Positions 22,601 to 37,600 of a stretch of DNA of 64,000 bases are shown one piece after another; positions within the stretch are counted from its first letter, which is position 1; the number at the start of each line of letters is the position of its first letter. Origin of the DNA: Lagopus muta (Eukaryota > Chordata > Aves > Galliformes > Phasianidae); assembly GCF_023343835.1 (NCBI RefSeq), contig NC_064472.1:11089469-11153468 (forward strand), in the 5' to 3' direction. The notes below the pieces were generated by a model. The model was given only the letters and a program-made list of their open reading frames with translations, made no database searches and was not told the origin of the DNA. A program made the translations under genes and the position numbers.

Positions 22601-25600
22601 CTAGCACTTTAAAACCCTTGAGACACACAATCCTTCTCAGGGTGCAGTGGAACACACATGACTTGATGTTCCTGGTGCTTCCCGTGTTGCTAATGCCTCT
22701 AAAATAACATCAGGTCTGCAGCATTAGCACAGTAACCTCAGAGCAGGAAGGTTAATTAGTTATTCTGTCTGTCCTCCTCCTTGCATTTCTGGCAAAATAG
22801 TGTATTTACTGTACTTAGAACTATGCAAGTTTGTATCAACTGCAATTTCACCTCTGAAGTTACTGACTTTGGTAGTAACGTGCTTTGCTTACTAAGAAAG
22901 ACAGTAACTGCTGGCATTTGGTAGCAGCTTCCACAGAAATGCAACACAGCTTGTCAGACTATGCCATGTGGGTGACTTGGATTAGCATTTGTGAATTAGA
23001 AGGAATATCTAACCTCGCTAACTTCTTGGGGAAAAATTATCTCCCCTAGAATTAGCTTTGAAAGCTTCTGCTTTAGATTACAGATGTAGTACAAAAGAGA
23101 TTTCAGAATATCTGTAACACTTCATTATCTGCCCAATTAGGTATTTTCATTTTCTAATGTATAGAATGGTCTTTTAACAACCAGATAAACTAGGAGAAAA
23201 AGGAAGTTTTCTCTTTCACACATTTATCACCTAAGGTTTTTTTTCCTTTTATTAATATCTGGACATTGCTACCATTTCTGGTGGAGAAAGTCTGACCTAT
23301 GCTCTCACTCCAATTTATTGAGGTGAAGAAATTTATTTTTGTTAGAAACATGCAAATAAAAACCAATGACAAGTGAGCAACTGCTGCATTCAATAGCAGC
23401 ATGATATTTTTGTAAGTAAATTGCCATTCTGTATAAGTAGGCCATATACTCACAAGTGTATTTTTGTTCCACACATAGTTAAAAAATGATGGCCACCCAA
23501 TTTACAAAACAATCAACATTTAGTGATGATGGCTTGTGAGCAGTATAAATTGTATTAGTACTGTCACAAAATTCAACCAGTTCATTATCTGTATCTACTA
23601 TCAAGCTCATTTGTTTAGTTCCTTAAAAAAAAAAAAAAGAAAAAAAAAAGAAAAAAAAAAGAAAAAAAAAAAGAAAAAAAAAAAAAAGGAAATCAAATTA
23701 GGAAAAGGAAAAATTTTTTAAAAAGAATTCTTGAAAGTTTGCAAAAATACAGTGATTTTTAATTTTATGGACACCTAAAGGGGAAAAGATTTGTTGAGCA
23801 TGTATTTTTTTTATTATCAGATCAACTTTAGCTCAGTGTATGTGACAATATTGCACGGTTGTGAGGTGAGCTATAAGCAAATTTCAATGTAACAGAACTG
23901 ATTAGAGTAAAGCAATTTAAAAATTTTACATGATTGAAAACCTACTTCTCCCCCCCTACGAAGTGTCCTTGTGCATTTTTAGTTTTCATGGAGAAGCAGA
24001 CTGCTCAATATCCCGTGGTCCCATAACTCTCATCAACTTCAATGGAAAGCTTAGGTGTGAAGCACCTGCAGATACCAACACTATAATCTGAAGAATGCTA
24101 AGAAGAATGAGATCTCTCCATGGATTAATTACGAAAAAGCACGACAAATGAGTATTCCATATTAACAGTAACTTATATTGCAGAATAAGTTCCAGTATAT
24201 TTAAACAATTTTACTATACTGCAGTCATTAATTTGATGACCTCACATTCTGCAGGTCATCAGCTGCCAGTGAATTAGCTGCACAATATACTGAATTATCA
24301 CAGCAAAAATGCTCATTGGTCTTTTTTTGTTAAGTATGATAGATCACTTCAGAAAAAAAGAAAATAAAAAAAAAAGCTCAAGCACAAAAAAACCCAGAAA
24401 AAATAAAAAAGCAAACTTTTAATGTCACAGCTGACACAAACTTACCTCAGTCCAGTTGCTCACTGTCCAGTCGGATGGGCACAAGACATCTCTGTTGCAT
24501 GACAAATGGGTCTTTGGTTTAAGCAGGTGCTGGCATTCTGTGACAGCCAATGCCTGCTCATCAGATCCCACTGTTTGGATGCAAAGTACAGCTCGCTTCT
24601 TCTGTCCTGTCGGGCCACATGTTGTTGAACATTTCTGCCATTCACCTGCCCACCATCTGACAAACAGAAATGTAAGAAACATTGCAACAATAACCCATCA
24701 CTAGTGTATTAAGGATAGCCTTTCACACCCAGATTTCAGTAACTGCTGGGCAGCTCAGCAATCTTTTTTATCTTAATATCTGCTTATTGTTACCTTAATA
24801 CAGAAAGAATTAACAAATTAGAATTTGTACTTTGTTCCTCCAAAATGGAAAAATTAGCCCCTTATATTTGCCTCTCCGGATCACAGATGGTCTTCCAGAG
24901 CAAACTGTACAATCCTTCACTAAGTGAAAGATAAATGTTTTCTCTAGTGCAATGTTTTCCAAGTAATTTGGTTTAGTTTACCATAGGCAAGAAAATAGCT
25001 CCAAGCTGCAGTATAAGAAATCCAGCCCAGTTGTGAACTCTGAAGTCAAAAAATGCTCCAAGGTACTATTGCTTCTTGTTCCTGAGTTTTAAAGCAGGTC
25101 ATGATGACAAAGCTTTACACACACAACAAAAAAACCCCACCAAACCAACCAAAGCAAAAAACACCAAAAAACATAATGTATGTACTTAGAAAATGACTTT
25201 CTGTCTAGAAAAAATTGTTTTTGAATTAAAACCAACATTACAATTTTGCACTTTTTTTTTTTCTTTTTTAGCTAAATGAACTTTGAGCAAACTAATTCCA
25301 TACTAATGAAAACATCGAAGTTCCACAGCAGGTTTGTACTGTTTGTAGCATTCATCTGGCTCAGTCACAATTTCCAATCTCAATGCATTTCTGGCTTGTT
25401 TTGTTTGCCAACAAGCCCTTTTCTCCCCTTCCTCCACAGTTTCCATTTTCCTTGATAAATTTATTCTTCAATTGCAAAATAAACAAACAAACAAACGTCA
25501 CTGATTTGGAAGGCAGTGATAAGCATAATCATTAAGAAAAAAAATATAAGGACTCAGAGCAATCAAGCCATGCACACAGCTCTCTTTTGCAATCTTCTAG

Positions 25601-28600
25601 TTTACTCTGGGGAGCCTACATCTTCCTTCTTCTCTTCAGTTATGAAAACATATTTCGTTTCCTTTTAAATTACACTGTAAGCCCTCTGAAGCACAGATTG
25701 TTTTCCAAAATGCTGTGGAATGACAGCCCACTGCCATAAACCTGTGTGAGCCCTCTGGATACTGCTATAATAAAAAGAGTGCATTATTTATCCTAGTCTC
25801 TTGCCTTTTTTTAGAGTGCCTCTTTCTATTTTGGGCTTCTGCAAATAACCAAGGAAAAATAATCAGTTAAAAAGAAAAAAACAAGTACACCTCAGATGAA
25901 TGTGGCAATAAAGGAGATAAAAATATGTTATTGTAACCTGAACCAAGTAATTTCAGGGCTGTTTTCATCTCTTGCATCTTCCTTCCAATTCTCTTTATCA
26001 TCTTAGGTGTCTTGTAAATAGTGCCTCCAAAAATGCAATCTCAAGTATGCAAATTGCCCTATTAATTTTAATGGCACCAGATCAGATATTTCTAGTTACA
26101 GAGTTGGCTCCCTCCATAATTTTCACATGGCTCTGAGTAAGAGGCCAGCAGTTTGCAGGTTTGAGTACTGAACTCTAAATAATGAATTATCACTTCGCTA
26201 CAAAATCTACCTTGACAAGTAGCAGTCGTGCACTGGTAACAAGCTAATGCACATGAAACATTTTTCTAAATAAGTCATGAAATTAAAAAAGTGTTCTGAA
26301 GTTAATAAAATCCAGAATCAAGACTATCTTATTCCACCTTCATGCCAATCTTCATCTACATTTAGTCATGTAACTTTTTCTATTGAGTATTTCCTCATTC
26401 AACACAGGTAATAGACTGTACTGATGAGATAATTTTCACTACACACTATCCCAACATTTATTTTTTTTTACTGAAAGCTTATTCTCATCCGTAAGTGGAG
26501 TTCTCAGGGGTGTATAATTCTTACTTTGATTCTACTTCATATACATACGTCATAAACACCCTATCATGAGGACTTCTGAACTTCAGAGTTTCAGCGGATG
26601 TGGAAGAAAGGCAAATTAAGGAGGGTGGAACATTAACATCCACTCATCTGTTCTGTTACAGGATAACTCAAAGCAAGTCCTGGGCCACAGAGTAGTAGCA
26701 CCCAAGTGACAAGACAGCAGTCCTGTAGGAGCTTCTACTGTCTCCACATTGCAGAGACATGACTGAAATTGGAGACAACTGTTGAACATGTAGAACTGAC
26801 GCAGTGCCCACATAAACAGCTTCTAAATTGAGATGGCCATGCTGACAGACTTTCCAGCTTTGAGTTGGACAATGAAGGGCACTCCCAGACAGACTTAGCT
26901 TTAGGCATGTTATAAAGAAGGATTTTTTTAAAAATCACATTAAAAGATGCTTGGCATAGAAAAGGATGTGGGGAAGAAAACCATATACAGCTGTGCTGAT
27001 TGTGAAGAGAATCTGAGATGAATTGGCAGAAACTGAAACCTGATGGGCTTTACCTACCCCTTGTCCCTACCTCTGAATGCCATTTCCCATGGCATTCACC
27101 ATTACAGCAACTGGGAAGTTCTTTAAAATGCCTCTCCTTGTCCCCACAAAGCAACAGGACTGTTTTATCACCATCGGCATGCATGGCACAGCACAGAAAG
27201 ACTGTTAACTAACAAACTGTAAGATTTAGAGAACTAATCTGCGTGGGAACAAATTTTTCTGGGGCTCTCAAACTACAGAGTATTCACTGCATAGTGAAAA
27301 TGCAACTTCAGTTGACTTTCAGTTGCAGCTGGAAGCACTCAAGCTTTTCCACAGTCCAACAAGAAGCACCTGACAATGCACCCAAAAAATGAAGGATATG
27401 CACATAAGAGGAACTTGAGTCTGTAATAGTTAAAGCAGAGCCCAACAGCTTTTTCTGTCTATGCACAGATGATGCTTACTGAATAAGGTTATAAGTCTTG
27501 TTGAGACTTTGTAATCTATGTTTGCTATCTTCATGCCTATGGGGTCGAATATTCAGTCAAACTTAAAGAAAGACACTTCTTGCACTATATGTTTTGTAGA
27601 ACACCAGGCACAGCAGATACTAACAGGGCACTGATTTTTGGTCTGTTTATAATAATAAGAACAGGATGTTTTGTTCTTATTGTGTTGCTTAACTGCTCTG
27701 AAAGAGGACAATACAGTAACAACAGATAAATCTGGACCCTGCAGGAGATCCCAAATACTTCATCAAAATCTATTTACCATTCCTCTTCTCATACATGTCG
27801 TCAAGTTAAATAGTCTTAAGGCAATTATCTTCATGGTGGGAGAAAACATTCTATTCAGAGCTTGAGAAGTTAGAATCTCTCTCTCCAAGTACTGTCTGTC
27901 AATTTTTATCATGAATACCTGTGGAGCAAAATCCCTGCCTACCAAAGAATTGTGTGGCAGGAAAACATATTCCGTAGCACATTGTGGAAAACACACAGTC
28001 ACTCCTGCTAGGCAGAATCCCTGAAGTTTCACATGAGCAGCTGTTTTAAACTTTTTAACTCTCAACTGTTCAGCCATCTTTATTTTGTTCTTACCCAATA
28101 CGTGGCACATACTTATTGCAATATTTAAAATACTTGCATTGTTCCAGATTCTTTTAGTAGGAAGTGGGGGAAAAACAAAACAAAACAAAAAAACAAAACA
28201 AAACAATAATCACATTAAGACCTGGATTTTACAGAAGCCTGTCATTTAAATAGTTTATAATTAACTTCCTGAAAAGAATTAATAAGATAAAATCTGGTCT
28301 GTGCGAGTTACAAGCATTACTATAATGTTATTCTTTGCCTGTAGATACTATTTGATACATTATCTGATGTTGAGTTAGGGTCTAGTAGCTAGTGACACAG
28401 CAGCGTGTGTATTATCAATAAGATATCACAGGTTAGAGCAGCATTGTGCAAGAGAACATCCTTGTTGTATCACATGGAATGTTCCCACAAAGATACTGAT
28501 TTGCTCTTGGGAAGCAATGGTATCATCTAGCAGTTCCAGTCCTGTGGCTACAGCACTAACAAAAGTTCCCAGCCATGCCATGTTCAGTTACACTGTCCTC

Positions 28601-31600
28601 ACCTCTAGCACATAATTTAGCCACCTTGTTCTGTAGTAGCTTCACCTGAATTCTCAGTTATGCTATATTGTACTGCGCAGGACTGTCACATCATTCTCTA
28701 CCATTCAGGTTTTCTTTGGAACCACCTAACTGAACTACCTTGAGAGCCTTCTTGCTTTTCAGACAGAGATGTATAACTCATCTGCCTGGGTTCAAGATGG
28801 CATGTATGTCATGAAGAAGTAAATACCAGCTAAACCCCATGCTGGGACTACAGCCTGGATCAGAGACCAGATCTACTGAGTGAATGGCCTGAGAAGGGTG
28901 AATAAAAACCCACTCTGTCCTGTCAGCTCTTCCAGTGAAAGAGCAAGTAACCACCAACAGAAGCCAGTGAAAGCCAGATTCAAAATAAATAAAATCACAG
29001 ATTCATAGAACAAAATCATTTTGGTTGGAAAAGGCTTCCAAGATCATAAAGTCCAACTATTAAAATGAGTAGGCATTAAAACTGTGGAACTTCTTGCCAC
29101 GGAAGTTGTGCAAGAATGAAGTTTTACAGGGTTGCAGTGCCAGTCTAAGATATTACTGTGGAGATATATTTCTCTAGAAATGCCTTGAGTTAAATGCATT
29201 TGGAAACTGGAAGCATATTAGAAAGAGAGATGATTTATGCTTGCTTTGCCTGCTCTTCTTTAAGCATGCAGGCATAGGTCTGCTGAAAATCAGAATAGGG
29301 GCGTGATCCAGGAGTTCCTTAATCAAACTATTATAGTCATACTTCTGTTAAGATAAAAATAAATAAGTAGATCTAGAAGTATACATTATATAGGTTTTCT
29401 GCACTGAAGTTAGCATAATTGTCCATATTTTGCAGTGCTCAGAAATGTAACTGGCCCTTTTGTCTGCAGAGCATGATAAGTTTGAGAAACATGATTCAGA
29501 TGGGCAATGAACAAGAGCTTTTCTGCCTACTTCACATGCAGTATAATTCCATAATCTGTGTAATGCTGGAAAAATTCTCCTATCCCACCTTCATGAAGGT
29601 CCCTAAATAATGCAACTGCTTTGAACGAATGGGGTAACTTGAGCTCATTTGAAATTTTGGAATAAATATCAAGTGTATACATGTTAAAAATACAAAGCAT
29701 CCACACTCACACTAACAGGTAGGTTTGGCTCTCACGTGGTCAACTAGTTGCTAAGTTTGATCTATTGTCTATTTGTATTTCCTTGCAATCTATGGAGAAT
29801 TATGAGATGTTCGTGGTTCATACTTTTAAAAGTCATTTATTGAGGTTGCATCTGGAAAGATGTAATTCCCAAAGGAAATATCACACAATCTTGTGAAGAT
29901 ATTTGGAAATGATTAATAAAACCAACACAGTTTGCTACAATAAAGCTTCATGAAAATTGCTGCTGACAAATACAGCATGAAATACTTTAAGGGAATAACT
30001 GCAATGACTTTGATCCTGAGTTAACTGGAGTTACTAGGTAAAGACTTGTATAACAATTGTATATGTCATGCAAAGGGACCTGGACAAACTTAAGCAGTGT
30101 GCCACAGAAACCTAGTGAGGTTCAACAAGACTAAGTGCAAGGTATTGCATTTGGGTTGGGACAATCCCAGATACATGTACAGACTGGGACAACTCCTTTT
30201 AGGGAGGTTGGAACGGGTTGGTTTCAGATCCCTTCCAACCCAAGCCATTCTATGATCCTATACCATTGTGGACATCATGATAAAGGATTTCCAAAGACAG
30301 TAAAAGACAAATGTAGGACATGTCAGTACATAAAGAAAAAAAACTAAAATAAATACTGACTATAGCAAAAAATGCAGAGTACACATGTACTCTGCATCAC
30401 TGATGCCTTCTAGCAAATCTGTGCCTTCTTTTCAGCCACAGGCTACTATCAAAATGCTTACTGTGGTTAATTAGTTCACTCTTAATTTGACCACTACTGG
30501 GTTTCTGACACCTCTGCTGTAGAACGCTTGGAAGCTGTCTTTACGGTAGGCTGTAGATGCCACACTGATCTGGTATTAGAACCAATATATTCTTTTAAAT
30601 GACTCTTATTTAAGATTACAAGGGCCTTCAAAGTAATGGTACCTTGGTGGACAATCCTTTTCATAGCACTTCTTCTGTCGTCCATTTGGCTGTGTGGCTG
30701 GGTCACAGAAGGAGTTCTTGATCGCTCCACCTCCCTTCCGCATGCAGTGGGCAATCTGGCGACGCACCCCTGTAAGAGACAAAATTGGAAGAGTAATCCC
30801 TGTAGGCCAGGGACAAACTGCAGAAGCCCTCCAGCATGAGGAGGACACTGTCTACACACCACATCCCAGAATACAGAAAGAGCCGTGAGATGTTTTCAGG
30901 AGTAGAAGTCAGTTCTGCTGACAACTGAGCTAAATCAGGTACATGTGTCCTTCAGTCAAGCTAAAAGGGAGTTATGCAGAGCTCCAGTGAATCAGTTAGC
31001 TAAAGGTACATACTAGAAGGAACTTATCTCAGTGAGTTGTCACTCTCAGAAAGATTCTTATATCCCTGAAATCAGTTGAATTTAAAGAGCTGTGAATGTT
31101 TTTTTTGGATTTCTCACAGAGCAGAGACAACAAGGCAGCAGGAGGCTATTCACAGCATGTGGATTATTACTGTTCTTTACTTTGTTCTCTTGGAACAGGC
31201 AATTACACAGAAAACAAACCAGAACGTTTCACCTCTGTTAACCCTATGATTGCTAATGCTCAGTTCTGCTTTTTAAAAGTTTTAAAAATGATTCAAATCT
31301 TGACCTAAAACAACAACATCATAATACAAAGGAGAAAATCTGTTTTCTAAATAACTGATGCACAGCAGATAAGAGGCAAATCACTATAATGGAGAGAGAT
31401 TCCATATGTACAGTTTAGGATATTTTTTAGCAGTTTCAGTCACACAAACTCCTGCTCATCGAAGAGAAAGAAACCAGAAGCAAAATACTGCATTATCCCA
31501 GTGCAAACCTAAAGAAGAGCATGCACCAGAGGAGTTCTGCAATAATTTGATGTTGGTCCTGTGCTGCAAACCCAGACAAATGTCTGGGATAAACATGATT

Positions 31601-34600
31601 GAAGAAATCATGTTTGCTCACTGTGTTAACTGTGCCATTTATTCATAGCAATTTATATGCAGATGTTAAGGTAATATTTCTGTGAGTTTCATCCCTCTCC
31701 TGGGAAGAAATGGGCTTAGTAGCACTATTACTACATGTCAGAGGTAAATGTTATGTATTTTGTGATATATTTAAGAACTAAGCTTTTCCTTTTCTCACAT
31801 CTCCCAGTAATCAGCATGGGAGTCTATCCAGAAGAAAAGAAGAGAAACTCAGATACAATGCTGCTTGAAAAACCATTAAAATATTCCTCTATGCAGCATT
31901 TTCTTCTGATCCTCTATGCAATGTTCCCTTATAAGACAATTAAAGCATACATCCTAGAATTTCACACTAGCATTATGGCTGGCTTGCCTTAAGCGACTTT
32001 GCAGCATACAAAAACACATTTCTCTCCAAAATTAAACAATTCACATACATAAATAAACACAGGAAAAAAAAACAGACTACTAAATCTAATAGTAAGAAAT
32101 CCAAAGCTATTATCAGAGGTAATTCTTCTTAGAAAAACTGAGCATGGTGTGTAGATACGAAGGGGAAGGTTATGGTCAGACATCACTGAAAAAAGCCTTC
32201 AAAACAAGAAGAGAAGTCTTCCATGCATATCAGGGTTATTTCATAGAAACAGACAGAAACCCTTAGTTTCTATGGATAGCACCCTAACATTTCAGGTATA
32301 TGATACTTAAAAAAGTGGTGCAGCCTTCAGACATGACTAGATCTATGCAGCAACTCAATACATTGAGTTTCCACCATTCATAGATAAGAGTTGATTTTAG
32401 AATAGGATAGTTCAGTCGGAAGGGACCTCTAAAGCCATCTATCTCAACAGCATTAGTTCAGAATGAGAACTGGTTTCATCTAGAAGAGAGGATTAGAGGG
32501 ATTGCAGCCCTATGCTTCTGCTAACATTCTTTTTGCTGAGGCATTCAAGCTTTAGAGTATGTGACATGGCAGCAGCTACACGGCAGCATGGCCATCTTGC
32601 CTGCAGTGTGGTTGCACATGGCTCTCCTCTTTTTTTGGGGACTTCAATAAACAGAAAGCTGTTTGGTCCAGTGCAGGGACCAAAGTCTCAGGGATCAAAG
32701 TCCTGTTTTATGCTACGAAAAACATAAGTGGAATAGTAAGCTGCCTTCGCACTAGTTGTAAACAATGGAGTTCACAGAAATACAACTCTGACCCTTTCAA
32801 AATCATGATATGATGCTGCTACAAATGCAAATTAAGCAAGAGAACTCCTCTTTTGCTCCAATAAATTTTAATGTCATTTCAGCTGCTGTAGTTAACTTCA
32901 AAACAGCTATAAACCTTACCAGAAATACTGCTTTGAGGCTGTACATTCTCATAAAACATTTGTTGATCACTGGCATCAAGAAACTTAAGTCACACAAACA
33001 AAATTTTTAGTATGGAAGTTACATGAATTTATATTGTAGTTTCAAAATCTGGTAAATTCAAGGATGAGTACATATATTTAAAGAAGCCATACATGCATTT
33101 TTCTTTCCCATCAGGACGATATACAATTCAGTTACAAAGTTGAAAAGAATTTATATGCTTGTATAGATGCACACACATTTTCTTAGAAGCTGTCATCTTA
33201 AAAACACAGTGGTGCTTCAATAAAGCCATGGAAAGAAAGGAACATTGTGTGCAGTTTTATTACGTTATTTCAAGGTTTTCAGCTGGTCTGGAAAATGAGA
33301 TAGAAAAAGAAAGCTGGACTGGCAAATGCTACATAAACTAGCTTGCATTTGCCTAAAATGACATTTTATGCTTCCTAAACCTTATTATTCTATTGAATAT
33401 TCAAGTCATCTTTGATTTTCTATGTCACTCTAAAAACATTATTACCACTTCTATGATTAGACAGAATACAATAGATATCCGTAGGCAGTTGATTTTTCTT
33501 AACTTTTTTTAAATCTTGAGCAAGTTGAACTAGAAAGCACTGTAAGGATACATGGGTCCCTCTGAAAATAATGACACCTATTTATTTCCATGGAAATTAC
33601 AACAACAACAAGGACAAAAACTGGCATAGAAAACTACTTTCAACTCTGCTCTACCAAATATTTTCACACATCTTAATTTCACTTACTCAACTCAGAAAGC
33701 ACTTCTACCACTCCAAGAAGCTTCAGCCCTAATACTGAACTTTTTAGATGGGAGGTAAAAATTTTCCCCAGGCAAAAATGGTATCCACTGAAAAAACAGT
33801 TGGGTTTGAAGGGATTTTAAAAAAAGAGTAGACACTTGTTAGAAGAACAGCTATGGCAAAAAAGTTGGAACGAGATGATCTTTAAGGTTCCTTCCAACCC
33901 AACCCATTCTGTGAAAGGCCAGCTTTGAGTTTGGGCGTGTTCAAAGCTGTGAATGACAAAACTGAACTGCATTCCAGAAGCATATGTACAAAGTGTGCAA
34001 ACAGAAGAGCATAGTAAGAGCCATTTGTGTGAACATGGAATTTTCACTGTTGTGCAACAAATCAAATAGTCCACGGACTTCACTTTGGTACTTGAATGAA
34101 CAAATTGTATCACATCCATGCACAGATCACGTATGCAGTACAATAAACTGCCTTCACATTCTTGGCATTATAAAACTTAGACCCATAATCATGAAGTAAA
34201 ACACTGTGGCTATTGTTTTCTCAATCTCAGTACTGCAAGTTTAGTAGTACATTTCAGTTCAGGAACACCTGGAGGTAATTTTTCAAAATAGACCTGATAG
34301 CAGTTGTGAAGGATTTAGAGGGCACAAAGCAATTAACCCCTAAACAAATCTCACAGTTAAGTCCTTCTGAAAAGCTTTGAAACTTTGCCAATCACTGGTG
34401 TTATCTATTGAGAAGTAGATTTTGAAGTTGCCTAATATTCTCCCTTAGTTGCAGCTGTGCTGTATTTTTTTGCTTCTTGTTACATTCCACGCTACTCAAA
34501 ACTAGTCCTACAAAACATAACTCCAGTATTTCAAAAAGGACAAGGAGATTTTGCTTATAGTTTCTTTTGACCATTATTTTAGGAAACAACAGTGGGTAGT

Positions 34601-37600
34601 CATTCTAGAAAAACAATTAGTGAGGCATTTAAATTAACTGTCCTATAAAAGAAGCTTAAAGTCTTTATATGCTATCTGGCTGGACAGCAGCCTCTGGAGG
34701 GACAGCCCACTGTCAGAGTGTTGCTGTGTGCAACTCAACTTTGATTGTGCAACAGTCTGCAGGATGCCTTTTGTAACGAACAGATCCTGACAGCAATGCA
34801 ATTCTATACAAAGCAAAAGAATCTGCAGCATGGACTGAGCAAAGCTCATGATTTTTACTGTAAATGATGGCCACAAGAGTTTGTCATGAAATGAAATTAC
34901 CGAACTATTTTCTACACTACATATAGATATCAGATATTGTCATGTATTCTCATCTTCCCTGCAAACAGCATCAGCTATCTTTGCTACAGAAAACATCGAT
35001 TTTTCAGACAACATTATTCTCTGCTAAATGACTATGTTGTTGACAAGCCAGATGAACTCGCTCTTTGAGACTACAAGACATATAAGCATGTGAAGGAGAT
35101 GATGGAAAACATAAGCACATGTACTACTTCTTTATCACAGCTGCAGTGGAGTTGGAGAAGCACATGGGCCAGGGCACAGAAATATATGTGGCACAACCTT
35201 AAGGCGAGAAATATAGGAAAACGCCTCTAAGGAGTTGACCTAAGGTTATTCTGTGAAGGTGAAGCTTAATTCTACGAATACATTATGCATCATTGGAAAT
35301 TTCCCTTAGAGAAGGATGTAAAACTGTGGTTTTTTTCTTCTAGATAGAAGAGGCTTTCCTGGACCAGTCTGCTCCTGTGTATGTTGTCCCATTTGCCACT
35401 CTCTAATTGTGTTTTCCTCTCTTGGCTATGGAAAGTGTGATTTCATTGTCGTGATCTTTGTGGCTACAAAAGGCCGAAGAGCTCTTGGATTTATTACTGT
35501 CCTATTGACCAATCTTAATGTGTGGCCTACAATGAATCTTTAGGCAGGTCCACATTTGCCAGGAAAAAAAATATCTCTAGGTAAGAATCAATTTCTCTCA
35601 CTGGCTATGTCAGTCAGTTTTCAGTAGTTCAGCTTTCTTGGCCCCCCTCCCCTTTGAACTTGAAAAGCAACTAGTTCATTATTCACCAAATGATGAATGA
35701 AAAAGTACTTCAAGGTTATTTCATTATCACATTTAGTCTAAACAAATGCAACTTATTTTTTTTAATCTCCTTGACCCCCACTGAAGGTTTGTCTTCAGTA
35801 GAGTTGTCATGCACTGTATTGATAACAGAAGATTATCTTCTTGCCTACTTCAATACACTTTACGTTAGAAGCCTTAAGAAAATATTTTAATGCTTGAGAT
35901 TTGGCACAGCAGGTTTGTTACTGCCAATGGCACTAAGTTCTGGTTCTAAACAGCCTGTACATTCAGATAAAATCAATCTCATTATTTAAACCTAAGGGGA
36001 AGTTCTGCAGAAGTCAGGGAAATATGCTGATTAATGCAGCAACACTGGGAACATTAAGTCCTGCCTTTATTTTTGCCACTTGGTTTCAAGCTGAACTCAA
36101 GAGGAACAAATACAATAACGTGCAACTGTGAGAATTTCTGGTTCTACGTAAACATTTAATACCATGTCCATTCCTTGCTAAATGAGGCAAGACTTCAGAG
36201 TTTACCAACTTCTTTGCTGATGGATCATTAACATTTTCCAAATACTCTTCCCTCTGTGGCTGCGCAGCTGAGCTCCAAGTTTTGTTGTTAATGTGCAGGG
36301 TTACATCTAGATAAGCAGAGCTCAAACTCATGTGGAGCCTAGTAGGGCCACAACTAGCTCAGAGACTCTACCAACAGCATGACTGGTCCACATTCAGTCT
36401 GGAGCACAGTCAAATTAAGCATAGAGTACCTGCAGAGAAATGCAAATAGACTGTAATATCTGAACTCTGTTTCCCTAGCTCAAAAAAGATAAGGATCTCA
36501 TAGAAAAAGTCCAGCAGGTGGCCATAAAGATGGTTAAGGATCAGGAGCATCTCCCATATGAAGACAGGCTGAGAAATCTCAATCTCTTCAGCCTCGGGAA
36601 AAGAAGATGGACAGAGCATCTGATAAATGTTTATAAATATCTAAAGAAAGATGGGAGGCAAACAGATGAGGCCAGGCTCTTCTTGGTGGTGCACAGTGGT
36701 AGGACAAGGATTAATGGCCTAAAACTTGTACGTAGAAAGTTCCATATTAACATGAGGAAGAACTTACAGGAAGGGTGATGGAGCACTGGAACAGTCTGCC
36801 CAGAGAGGCTGTGCAGTCTCCTTCTATGGAGATACTAAAGAGCTGGCTGGTTATCTACCTATGCATATACCTATACCTGGCCTCAATCTCTTCCAAATCT
36901 TGTGATTCTGTGTATTTCCTCTTGTTCAAGCAATGAATTTAAGCTCTATGATAAGCCTTCCCTTTTCCTTTGGGTAGGGAGTAAGTAAGTGACAATACCC
37001 TGACTTCATCACTTACTAGCAGATTACACCTTCCCTGAAGTCTGTTTTGCAATTTTTAGAAGTGTATGTATCTAAGGTGAAAGAGAGCAAAAGATTTGTT
37101 TATTCCTTTTATCTTGTCCATCAATGAATACAGAGAATGGAGTAAGTTTCCATGCTTTCATACTGTGATGTACCTCACAGTATCCCTGCAGAGTCATATG
37201 AAGAAGTTCACAGTGCTTTGTGAAATGTTTCATTTCTACCTATGCAAAGAACAGGCCCATAAGCTCAAGAAGTATTTATTAAGAAGCCAAAGATGGTAAA
37301 GGGGAAAGCCACTTATTAAATAAAAACTGAAAAAAAAAAAAAACATATCCTGCAGTCTTCTGTTTAAATAATCAAGTTAGAAATAAGTTAGAAATCAAAG
37401 CCAAATCACACAATTCTTTAGCCAGAAGGTAGTATACCAGATTATAATTTACTTAGAAGGAAACACTTCTGGGAAAAGTGAAGCAGATGTTGAATAAAAA
37501 CATAATAATCAGTCTAATTTCACTTTTCCTCCCTCTTTTTGTTATCATGACAATTGTTAGATTAAACATCAACCACAAGTACATAAAAGAGCTAAAACAT

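Larger units (their letters stand above)
24657..30642 (-). other. ADAMTS12: ADAMTS12 intron, 6.0 kb
   Basis: Holds two degraded CR1 pieces (28993-29061 and 30068-30262) and simple repeats at 25480-25497 and 28172-28207. The stretch 25500-28170, including a GC-neutral block at 26580-26900, shows no recognised element. Confidence 0.7.
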
